Assembly: GCA_005877535.1 (NCBI GenBank)
Contig: VBOM01000153.1
Coordinates: forward strand, 1 to 10,487
Direction of reading: 5' to 3'
Source of the DNA: Nitrospirota bacterium
GTDB taxonomy: Bacteria; Nitrospirota; Nitrospiria; Nitrospirales; Nitrospiraceae
Length of the DNA stretch: 10,487 nucleotides
The notes under the pieces were generated by a model, which saw nothing but the letters and a program-made list of their open reading frames with translations, did not search any database and was not told the origin of the DNA. Below, piece by piece: positions 1 through 6,464 of the stretch. Position 1 is the stretch's first letter; each line of letters begins with the position of its first letter. The position numbers were made by a program, and so were the translations under genes.

Positions 1-896
1 ACGGGGGCGGCCGCGACGGTGAAGGTCACCGGCACAGTGCGCGGGACGGCTCCGGTGGCACTCATGGTCACCGTGCCGCTATAGCTACCGGCCGTCAAGG
101 TCCCGGTGGCCGCCGTCAAGGTGACCGTGCCATTGCCGGTGCCCGAGGCGGGACTGAGGGTCAGCCATGTCGCGCTATCAGTGGCAGTCCAGCTCAACGT
201 GACGCCGCCGGTGTTGCTGATGCTGAGGACCTTTGTCGCGGGATTGGCGCCGCCTGCCGTGGCCGCAAAGGAGAGACTCGTGGGGCTGGCGCCGATCGCG
301 GGATTGATTGAAGGTATTGGTGCCGAAGGTGGCGAGATCAATTGTGCCAACCCCGGCATCTCCGCAGCTAATCTGTTCATCGATCGCCCACCGCCACCTC
401 CGCTTCCTGAGGTGGATGATTTGCCCGTGCTTGCAGCGGCCAGTGGGATGGTTCCGGTTGGTGCTGAGCCAGCTGAAATAGATCCCGTGGTTGTCGTTGC
501 TGACGGTGCGATGTGCACGGTCGAAAGCGGCGCTGCTATGGAAGAAAGGCGGCCCGTATTCTTACTCTCAGAGGAAGTTTCTTTGGAGGAAGTTGTGCTG
601 TCTGGCTCAAGGGCAACAGGTGGTGTTGCGAAAGAGCTTGGGCCAGCTGTCGTGGGTTGTAATGGTACTACAGATGCGGCGCTTGGGCTTTGCGGCTTTC
701 GGATGAGCCGGTGGGGCTTTCGTGTGGATATCGGAGTTTCCTTCTTGTCCTGAGCCTTCGCCGATTGAATTATCGTTCCGAGCGCTTGCTGAGCCGTGGT
801 CTCAGTTGATAGGAATATTCCAACCAGCCAGATCGTTGCCGTAACGATGGTAAGAAGGTACGTAGCCGCTCGCCTGCGATTTACCTCGTGGCGCAT
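1..896 (-). CDS. Secreted BACON-domain protein, 5' part (runs off left edge)
   Basis: Read on the minus strand from the ATG at 896-894, the frame is open for 298 codons to the window edge, so the 3' end is missing. A good ribosome site (GGAGGG, about 7 bases before ATG) decides the start. Residues 1-35 form a signal peptide: a basic start with three arginines, a hydrophobic stretch (about 13-29), and a likely cut after Thr-Thr-Ala at 35. Residues about 40-200 are a low-complexity linker rich in Ser, Thr, Pro and Ala, with a run of five glycines. From about 203 a beta-rich domain begins with ASPTSLSFAATAGG and continues through TWLTLSPASGTG and GSYSGTVTM to VPVTFTV, the usual pattern of BACON/Ig-like repeats in secreted proteins. 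More repeats probably follow beyond the edge. Function is unknown; adhesion or glycan binding is an inference. It is transcribed away from the dehydrogenase gene. Confidence 0.85.
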   Translation of the reverse strand, partial: MRHEVNRRRAATYLLTIVTATIWLVGIFLSTETTAQQALGTIIQSAKAQDKKETPISTRKPHRLIRKPQSPSAASVVPLQPTTAGPSSFATPPVALEPDSTTSSKETSSESKNTGRLSSIAAPLSTVHIAPSATTTTGSISAGSAPTGTIPLAAASTGKSSTSGSGGGGGRSMNRLAAEMPGLAQLISPPSAPIPSINPAIGASPTSLSFAATAGGANPATKVLSISNTGGVTLSWTATDSATWLTLSPASGTGNGTVTLTAATGTLTAGSYSGTVTMSATGAVPRTVPVTFTVAAAP

Positions 897-1139
897 GGTC
901 TAGCCCTCCGTGTTACGAAACCTCCCACCGCGTTTCTTCACCGTTGGACGGCCGGCACGGTATTCTGCCTCGATATCGGTCCGCCGTTTCACTGGAGAGA
1001 TAGAGCAAGAGCAGTGCCCCTACTCGGGCAGGCCCGCATTTCAGGAAATCGGGTCCCATCAGGCATATAGAAATCAGTACCTTGCGAGGTGGGTTCGAGC
1101 TGTGACCTCGTTAGGCGAGTATGCAAAAGTGTTCATAGA

Positions 1140-1262
1140 GCCAGACGAGTTTTGGTTAAATGAACATATAATCTTATACATTAATAATTACTCATATATA
1201 GTTTAAGTAACAAGAGTATTTTTATATTTATAATCTCATTTGCTTTAAAAGCTAATATAGTT
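1140..1262. promoter_or_regulatory. AT-rich island, probable promoter/regulator region
   Basis: This stretch is far richer in A and T than the rest of the window. It contains a perfect TATAAT at 1229-1234 on the plus strand, but no good -35 hexamer lies 16-18 bases upstream, so a sigma-70 start site is only possible. Several TATA-like words also occur on the minus strand, which could serve the BACON gene. A bidirectional control region is the simplest reading; a trace of foreign DNA is an alternative. Confidence 0.35.
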
Positions 1263-1403
1263 AGCGATAGGGTCTCTATTTGTTGGAGAAACGAGGATCC
1301 GAAAAAGGCGGAGCAGGAGAGGTTCCGTGGGTCAGTTTTTTATTTAGGTCATTCCCCTGCACCCTTCTGTGAAGGGAGATCTACAGGACGCGGCGGAAGC
1401 AGG

Positions 1404-1574
1404 ATCCTAAAAAAGTCCGCCAGCCTGGCTTGTTCATTTGTTCTGTTCGGCCTGGCTGGTTTGTTTGGTTGCATGAGATTAACCAGATGGACCAGAGAGA
1501 CCGGGCTTGTCCCAGACATGCAGGCCATCGAAGCGCTGCTCTGGTGCCGAAATGATTTTCCCGCAGCCTGCTAG
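1404..1574 (+). pseudogene. Possible relic of a small lipoprotein gene
   Basis: A plus-strand frame is free of stops from 1188 to the TAG at 1572-1574, yet has no ATG or GTG before 1473; its only earlier start-like codon is TTG at 1461. From about 1404 it reads like a lipoprotein leader: two lysines, then a hydrophobic stretch with FVLFGLAGLFGC, where LFGC would be a lipobox. After it come a Trp-Thr-Arg...Gly segment and a late Cys, loosely like small lipoproteins with a W...G...D...C pattern. The lack of a start codon suggests a decayed gene, or chance. Confidence is low. Confidence 0.2.
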
Positions 1575-1744
1575 CGCCGGTAGATGCACTTTAGGCTTTC
1601 TTGTATATCTATTCTGGGTTTATCCGAGGGGCTTGTTTGCGGAAACAAGGGTAGTTGGTGGGCTTGAGAATGAAATGAGAAAGTTAGATTGAACATGTTC
1701 TGCCGATGTGGAAAGGTTTCTTGCGCAGAACTCACTCGACTCCG

Positions 1745-1773
1745 TTGACGAAAACGCGACGTTCTGCCATTCT
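1745..1773 (+). promoter_or_regulatory. Candidate promoter of the nucleotide-sugar dehydrogenase gene
   Basis: TTGACG at 1745-1750 matches five of six bases of the sigma-70 -35 box. After 17 bases comes CATTCT (1768-1773), a poor -10 match (three of six). A start near 1780 would leave a leader of under 20 bases before the ATG at 1798. This is a weak, sequence-only prediction. Confidence 0.22.
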
Positions 1774-1797
1774 AACCGAAACCCATAGAGAGGATTT

Positions 1798-3099
1798 ATG
1801 GTTCAAAATAAAGAGATCGCGCGAAAAATTGCGCTTGTAGGACTTGGTTATGTGGGTCTTCCTATTGCCGTTGCCTTCGGTATGAGGGGTAAGGTCATCG
1901 GGTTCGATATTAACAAAGCAAAGATCGAGGAGTTACAGAAGGGTTTTGACCGAACCGGAGAAGTGTCGGCGGCCGACCTCAAAGCTACTGATGTGCAGTA
2001 TACTTCGGAGCCTACCGACCTCAAGGCCGCCGACTTCATCATTGTGGCCGTTCCAACTCCGATCAATGAAGCGCTCCAGCCTAATCTCAAGGCACTACGA
2101 ATGGTCTCGGAATTGATCGGCAAGAATATGTCGACTGGTACGGTCGTTGTCTTTGAGTCTACGGTTTACCCGGGAGTGACGGAGGAAATTTGTCTCCCCA
2201 TTCTGGAGAAGACTTCCGGCTTCAAAGCAGGTATTGACTTCAAGGTTGGATATTCACCAGAGCGTATCAATCCAGGGGACAAGGAACATACTCTCGAGAA
2301 AATCGTCAAAGTCGTTTCGGCTCAGGATGCGGAATCACTTGAAGTCGTTGCGAGTACCTACGCGCTCGTCGTAAAAGCTGGGATTCATCGGGCTTCCAGT
2401 ATCAAGGTTGCGGAAGCAGCAAAGGTGATCGAGAACACCCAGCGCGATCTGAACATTGCGTTGATGAACGAGTTGGCTCTCATCTTCCATCGTCTCGGAA
2501 TCGATACCAAGTCGGTCCTTGACGCTGCCGGTACAAAGTGGAACTTTCTGAAGTTTTTTCCGGGATTAGTCGGCGGACATTGTATTGGTGTGGACCCGTA
2601 TTATCTGACTGCTAAGGCTGAATCGGTCGGCTATCATCCACAAGTGATTCTGGCTGGTCGGCGGATCAATAACGGGATGGGAAAGTTCGTTGCGGAGCAA
2701 ACGATGAAGCTGCTCGGTCAACTTCCCCGGCCAGTCAGCGATCTCAAGGTGGCAGTCTTAGGCCTCACGTTTAAAGAGAATGTGCCGGATCTGCGCAACA
2801 GTAAGGTGATCGATATCATTCAGGAGTTGCGTGAGTATGGGGTTCAAGTGTTGGTGCATGATCCGGTCGCAGAACCGGAAGAGGCGGTCGCTGAATACGG
2901 CATTCATCTGCAGCAGTGGAACAATCTGAAGAACGTCGATGGGCTGGTTATTGCGGTGGCCCACCGCTCGTATGCGGAGATGGGCCTGCAGAAATTGCTC
3001 ACGCCCCTTCGAAATCAGCAGGAGGGGGTGGTCATTGATGTGAAGAGTCTGCTCGATCAGGCCAAGCTCCCATCCTCGTTGAAGTACTGGCGTCTATAG
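1798..3099 (+). CDS. tviB: UDP-N-acetylhexosamine 6-dehydrogenase, TviB/WbpO type
   Basis: The 433-residue product is a full-length member of the UDP-glucose/GDP-mannose dehydrogenase family. It should oxidise C6 of a UDP-N-acetylhexosamine (GlcNAc or GalNAc) with two NAD+, giving a UDP-uronic acid for surface polysaccharide in the cytoplasm. The NAD site GLGYVG lies at 15-20. The catalytic set is complete by comparison with UDP-glucose dehydrogenases: Lys209 and Asn213 in KVAEAAKVIENTQRD, and Cys262 and Asp266 in GGHCIGVDPYY. A third domain at about 320-433 binds UDP and contains LGLTFKENVPDLRN. The segments VPTPIN, ESTVYPG and GYSPERINPGDK closely match Vi-antigen TviB, which favours an N-acetyl sugar over plain glucose, though the exact substrate cannot be fixed from sequence. 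AGAGGA lies just before the ATG. No sugar-transferase neighbours are visible; a terminator follows, so it seems to be a single-gene unit here. Confidence 0.92.
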   Translation: MVQNKEIARKIALVGLGYVGLPIAVAFGMRGKVIGFDINKAKIEELQKGFDRTGEVSAADLKATDVQYTSEPTDLKAADFIIVAVPTPINEALQPNLKALRMVSELIGKNMSTGTVVVFESTVYPGVTEEICLPILEKTSGFKAGIDFKVGYSPERINPGDKEHTLEKIVKVVSAQDAESLEVVASTYALVVKAGIHRASSIKVAEAAKVIENTQRDLNIALMNELALIFHRLGIDTKSVLDAAGTKWNFLKFFPGLVGGHCIGVDPYYLTAKAESVGYHPQVILAGRRINNGMGKFVAEQTMKLLGQLPRPVSDLKVAVLGLTFKENVPDLRNSKVIDIIQELREYGVQVLVHDPVAEPEEAVAEYGIHLQQWNNLKNVDGLVIAVAHRSYAEMGLQKLLTPLRNQQEGVVIDVKSLLDQAKLPSSLKYWRL

Positions 3100-3103
3100 A
3101 AAG

Positions 3104-3132
3104 AAGGGGAGGCGGCAGACCGCCTTCCCCTT
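3104..3132 (+). terminator. Strong hairpin after the dehydrogenase gene
   Basis: Five bases after the stop codon, AAGGGGAGGCGG pairs with CCGCCTTCCCCTT across a CAGA loop. The stem is 12 base pairs with a single bulged T. Only two T residues follow before GCAT, so the U-tract is weak. It may act as an intrinsic terminator or an mRNA 3' end protector, separating this gene from the secretion operon. Confidence 0.65.
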
Positions 3133-3272
3133 GCATCCTGCACCAGGGATTTTCCCTCTAATACGTTATGACGTAGCGTGAAACTGGCCTGTTCACACTG
3201 GGGAATCCCCTGTACTACATAGCAGACAGGAGGACACCCATCTTCCGCCGTCAGCAGAGTTTGTGATTCTCA

Positions 3273-3302
3273 TTGCCCTACTCTTACAGAGGCTGCTATA
3301 GA
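3273..3302 (+). promoter_or_regulatory. Candidate promoter of the secretion operon
   Basis: TTGCCC (3273-3278), an 18-base spacer and TATAGA (3297-3302) each match four of six consensus bases. A start near 3309 would give a leader of about 65 bases to the secretin ATG at 3375. The 275-base gap after the preceding terminator makes a promoter here likely, but the exact site is a guess. Confidence 0.25.
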
Positions 3303-3374
3303 GTGCTTGTGGCATGGAAATTCCAAGTAGTTTCCCTGGCTCCCTCTTTTCGCGTTGGCGTTGGTGAGTGACCG

Positions 3375-5738
3375 ATGAATAGCCAGGGTAATAATATCGT
3401 GAGACCACCGGCAGTGGGCATGTGGTGTGCCATCGGAACAATGGCCCTTCTTGCCGGCTGCGCCTACTTCAATTCACCTGACCTCAAGCGGGGTGATCAA
3501 CAACTCGCAGCGGGTAATTGGGAGGAAGCCAGTCTTGCCTATAAGCAAGCGCTGAAAACTGATCCCTTCAATCCCACATTGCAAGGCAAATACACTATGG
3601 CTCGCGAACGAGCTGCGGCGTCATATGAGGAGCGAGGACGGGCGTATCTCAAAGAACATCAGCCGGACCTTGCGATGGAGCAGTTTAAGCGTGCCCTTAC
3701 AATCGAACCGTCCAGTCTCGATCATCAATCGGGGTTGCTTGAAGCGCTTCGCTTGAAGGACGCGCGCGGCCAGAATCGAGAGGCAGATCGTCTCGCGCAA
3801 CTTGGTCGGACCGACGAGGCGATGGAGGCTTATGCCAGAGCGGCTGAGCTGGATCCCTCGTTCAAGGAACCCCTGGACAACATCTCCAAACTCACCGAGG
3901 AGCAGCAGGCGCTGAACCGTGACGATCGGCGGAAGCAGCCGGTGACACTTCGGTTTCGCAATGCCGGGCTCAAAGAAGTCTTGGAAGGGATTGGAAAGGC
4001 CGGAGGGATCAACCTCATTTTCGACAAGGATGTCAGAAATGACCCAGTGACCATTAGCATTCAGGACACGCCGTTCGAAGAGGCCTTCAATCTCATTCTG
4101 AACAGCAATAGCCTGTTCGCTCAAACCGTATCCCCGGGCGTCATGATTATCAGCCCCAATACCAAGCAGAAGCAGGAACAGTATCAAGATCTGATGATTC
4201 GTACCTTCTATTTGTCCAGCGCCAAAGCGAAAGATATGCTGGTGTTGCTGAAGAACATGCTCGATTCCAAACGGATGCATGCCAATGAACAATTAAACAC
4301 GATTGTCATCCGGGACCAACCTGAAAAACTGGAGATGGCTGAAAAGATCATCTTGGCCAACGACCGCCTGGACTCAGAAGTTCTTTTTGATGTTGAGGTT
4401 CTGGAAGTCGATCGCACGATAAATCAGACCTATGGTCTGACCTATCCCAAGCAAATCGCAGGCGCCATCGTACCTCCAGGGTTTACGGGATTGATCGCCG
4501 GAGACATCGGACAGCAGTTCACACGTGGACAACTCACCGACCTTGGAGGAAACAGCTATCTCTTTAAGCTCCCGACCAACATCCAGTTGGATTTCTTTAA
4601 ACAGATCACCGACGCCAAGACCCTTGCTTCCCCGAAAGTTCGCGTGGTCAACAACAAAAAGGCGGAGATTAACATCGGGAACAAGCAGCCGATCCTGCTT
4701 TCCACAACGAATGTCTTGCCTGGTCAAGCGGCAACAGGGGCAGTTCCGACGACTTCGACAGTGACCTCGATCGAATTCCGCGACACCGGAGTCAAATTAA
4801 CCGTTGAGCCTTCCATCCATCTGGGGAATGAACTGTCTCTGAAGATGAAAATTGAAATCGTTAGTCTTGGCGACCAAGTGACGCTCCAAGCCAATCCCCC
4901 GATTACCCAGTTTACCTTCGGCAATCGGTCGGCGGAAACGATGCTCAATGTCAGAGATGGCGAAACCATTGTTTTGGGAGGGCTGCTCCAAGAAGAGGAT
5001 CGCAAGACCCGCACCACTATCCCATGGATCGGCGATCTCCCTTTCATCGGCAATCTCTTGAGTTCTTTTAAGACCCAACGGGTCACCACCGAGGTGATCC
5101 TGACGATCACACCGCACGTCATTCAAGGGCTAGCTCCTCCTGGGCTCAGTACGCAACTGTTCTGGTCCGGGACGGATTCAACCTATGCCACGAGCCCGTT
5201 GTTTGCCCCAAAGGGGAAGAAGATTTCCATGATGGGAGGTGGGGTTTCCGGTGCAGGAGTCTCCTCGTCTGGAGGGCCGGCAAAAGGGGGAATGGCAGGG
5301 AAGTCCGCTGCAGCGCCACTCACCCCGATGGCTCCGGTAACGGCAGTCGCCTCGATCAGGCCAGAGGAGTCGGTGATCCAAATGGGAAAAGAATTTAAGC
5401 TTACCATCAATGACGAACGTCTTCGTCCAACGGCGGAAGGCTTATTTCAGCTTCAGTATGATCCACAGGTACTGGAATTCAAAACACTCCTGAACGGTGA
5501 GGTCATACAGTCAGACGGCAAAGGCGAGCAGGCGTCTGGCAGCAACGAGACGCAAGTGGGAACGGTAACCTTCAAAGTCGCACCATCAGAGAGACAGGCA
5601 GGGGGGCGGGCCGTCACGGTCACCTTCTACGCCAAGGCACCAGGTGTGTCTCCCGTACGTGTGGCGTTGGTGGATTCCTCCGCGGAATCATCCACTGTAT
5701 CGACCCAAGAAGGAAAAGGTATCGTGAGGGTGCGGTGA
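3375..5738 (+). CDS. gspD: Outer-membrane lipoprotein secretin with TPR and cohesin domains (GspD-like)
   Basis: This 787-residue protein should form the outer-membrane channel of a type II secretion or pilus-like system. A lipoprotein signal ends in LLAGC (Cys29). About three TPR helical repeats follow (34-64, 78-113, 134-163). An STN/N0 domain starts at about 187 (PVTLRFRNAGLKEVLEGI), and a second short N-domain at about 273-330. The secretin core spans about 333-584, with LASPKVRVVNNKKA, the VPG-like region, and PWIGDLPFIGNL (550-561) near its end. After a Gly/Ser-rich linker (about 615-658) comes a cohesin-like beta-sandwich (659-787). It has fewer N-domains than classical GspD, closer to MshL/PilQ-type secretins. 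The ATG at 3375 has GGTGAG before it and keeps Arg10 as the basic residue of the signal; Met16 is a possible but less charged start. It overlaps the next gene by four bases (GTGA). Confidence 0.93.
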   Translation: MNSQGNNIVRPPAVGMWCAIGTMALLAGCAYFNSPDLKRGDQQLAAGNWEEASLAYKQALKTDPFNPTLQGKYTMARERAAASYEERGRAYLKEHQPDLAMEQFKRALTIEPSSLDHQSGLLEALRLKDARGQNREADRLAQLGRTDEAMEAYARAAELDPSFKEPLDNISKLTEEQQALNRDDRRKQPVTLRFRNAGLKEVLEGIGKAGGINLIFDKDVRNDPVTISIQDTPFEEAFNLILNSNSLFAQTVSPGVMIISPNTKQKQEQYQDLMIRTFYLSSAKAKDMLVLLKNMLDSKRMHANEQLNTIVIRDQPEKLEMAEKIILANDRLDSEVLFDVEVLEVDRTINQTYGLTYPKQIAGAIVPPGFTGLIAGDIGQQFTRGQLTDLGGNSYLFKLPTNIQLDFFKQITDAKTLASPKVRVVNNKKAEINIGNKQPILLSTTNVLPGQAATGAVPTTSTVTSIEFRDTGVKLTVEPSIHLGNELSLKMKIEIVSLGDQVTLQANPPITQFTFGNRSAETMLNVRDGETIVLGGLLQEEDRKTRTTIPWIGDLPFIGNLLSSFKTQRVTTEVILTITPHVIQGLAPPGLSTQLFWSGTDSTYATSPLFAPKGKKISMMGGGVSGAGVSSSGGPAKGGMAGKSAAAPLTPMAPVTAVASIRPEESVIQMGKEFKLTINDERLRPTAEGLFQLQYDPQVLEFKTLLNGEVIQSDGKGEQASGSNETQVGTVTFKVAPSERQAGGRAVTVTFYAKAPGVSPVRVALVDSSAESSTVSTQEGKGIVRVR

Positions 5739-6241
5739 AAGAGTCAGGCGTGACCCTCTTGGAGCTCCTGATCACCCTGACAATTGTGATGGTCCTTGCC
5801 TCTATCGCTATGCCGCTCAGCCGCTTGTCTGCGAAACGGACTCACGAAATAGAACTGCGGCAGCATTTGAGGATCATGCGGGCCGCCATCGACACCTTCA
5901 AGCTGGAGTGGAATCGCGATGGCGATGTCTTATTGGGGCCAGCCTGCGTGAAGAACAAGCTCACGTGCAAAGATGTGACAAGTGTCTACGGATATCCGAA
6001 GTCGCTGGATATGTTGTTGGGGATCAAGCTCACCAGTCAAGAGGCGACGATCAGGGGCACGACGACGAGACGCTATCTTAGGAATCTTCCCCTTGATCCA
6101 TTGACCGGCAAGGCCGATTGGTTGTTCCGCTGCTATAAAGATGCGCCGAAAGCATCGAGCTGGTGTGGGGATGACGTCTACGACGTGATGACTCAAAGTC
6201 AGGACATGGCATTAGATGGAACGAAGTATCGAGATTGGTAA
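5735..6241 (+). CDS. gspG: Type II secretion pseudopilin, GspG-like
   Basis: The 168-residue product begins with GTG inside the end of the secretin gene (GTGA overlap), which implies translational coupling. It has a very short prepilin leader (Met-Lys-Glu-Ser-Gly), the peptidase site G5|V6, Glu10 at position +5, and a hydrophobic helix to about residue 28. Having Val instead of Phe at +1 is somewhat unusual. The globular part includes NLPLDPLTGKADW, the LPxDPxG loop of GspG-type pseudopilins, and cysteines at CVKNKLTC, CYK and SWCGDD that could form disulphides. It ends in YDVMTQSQDMALDGTKYRDW. It would be cut by the prepilin peptidase and polymerised into a periplasmic pseudopilus. Whether it is the major or a minor subunit is not clear. 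Confidence 0.88.
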   Translation: MKESGVTLLELLITLTIVMVLASIAMPLSRLSAKRTHEIELRQHLRIMRAAIDTFKLEWNRDGDVLLGPACVKNKLTCKDVTSVYGYPKSLDMLLGIKLTSQEATIRGTTTRRYLRNLPLDPLTGKADWLFRCYKDAPKASSWCGDDVYDVMTQSQDMALDGTKYRDW

Positions 6242-6457
6242 GCGTAGAGCAGGGGACCCAAATGGTTTCACCCTGCTCGAGCTGATGATCGTTGTATCGA
6301 TCATCGGCATTCTAGCCACCCTGGCGGTGCCCTCGTACCAAGCGTCTGTTGTGAAACATGGCAAGAGATTTCTGATCCCGTCGAGGGGGGCGTGGTCGAC
6401 GTCTTTTCAGGGGCCGAGTTTGTGGGAACGGACGGCACTCCATATAATCGTTGGTAG
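6216..6457 (+). pseudogene. Second GspG-like pseudopilin, broken by internal deletion and frameshift
   Basis: The ATG at 6216 overlaps the previous gene by 26 bases. The start is a perfect prepilin: leader of 17 residues, cut site G17|F18, Glu22 at +5, then FTLLELMIVVSIIGILATLA up to SYQASVVK (residue 47). After that the frame no longer looks like a pilin. In another plus frame, from about 6353 to the TAG at 6455-6457, a pilin C-terminus is readable: ETWQEISDPVEGG, VVDVFSGAEF, then VGTDGTPYNRW and stop. That tail parallels the end of the upstream pseudopilin (DV...DGT.Y..W). The two halves meet at about 6350-6358. Together they total only about 80 codons against 130-170 in intact relatives, so roughly 60 or more codons are missing, by a number not divisible by three. 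A sequencing or assembly error is the main alternative. Confidence 0.82.
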
Positions 6458-6464
6458 GAAGTCC

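Larger units (their letters stand above)
897..1797. other. Gene-poor intergenic region between divergent genes
   Basis: No convincing gene was found in these 900 bases. Short open frames at 888-1070, 910-1206 and 1507-1692 (TTG start) lack ribosome sites, recognisable domains and coding-like composition. The stretch holds an AT-rich island (about 1140-1262), a hairpin CCCTTC-TGT-GAAGGG at 1362-1376, a hairpin CTTGTTT-GCGG-AAACAAG at 1632-1649, and an imperfect direct repeat starting GCCTGGCT at 1423 and 1450. It also holds a perfect 10-base palindrome GAACATGTTC at 1691-1700. Neither hairpin is followed by a T-run, so they are not typical terminators. The region should carry the promoters of both flanking genes. 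Confidence 0.7.

Noticed and set aside
106..753. Plus-strand open frame of 215 codons
   Set aside because: It lies opposite the minus-strand BACON gene, which has a signal peptide, a ribosome site and a recognisable domain. The plus-strand product has none of these.
910..1206. Plus-strand open frame of 98 codons and an overlapping one at 888-1070
   Set aside because: No ribosome site, no recognisable domain, and the last third runs into the AT-rich island with a non-protein-like composition.
1449..1474. Possible sigma-54 promoter (TGG...TTGCA)
   Set aside because: The spacing between the GG and GC elements is 11 bases or more instead of the required 10.
1507..1692. 61-codon frame with a TTG start and a hydrophobic segment
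   Set aside because: Weak start, no ribosome site and no similarity that I can recognise; it contains the hairpin at 1632-1649.
1691..1700. Palindrome GAACATGTTC as a LexA box
   Set aside because: The half-sites are separated by two bases, not the four of GAAC-N4-GTTC boxes, and nothing nearby is a DNA-damage gene.
3621..4292. Minus-strand open frame of 223 codons
   Set aside because: It is a shadow of the TPR and N-domain part of the secretin.
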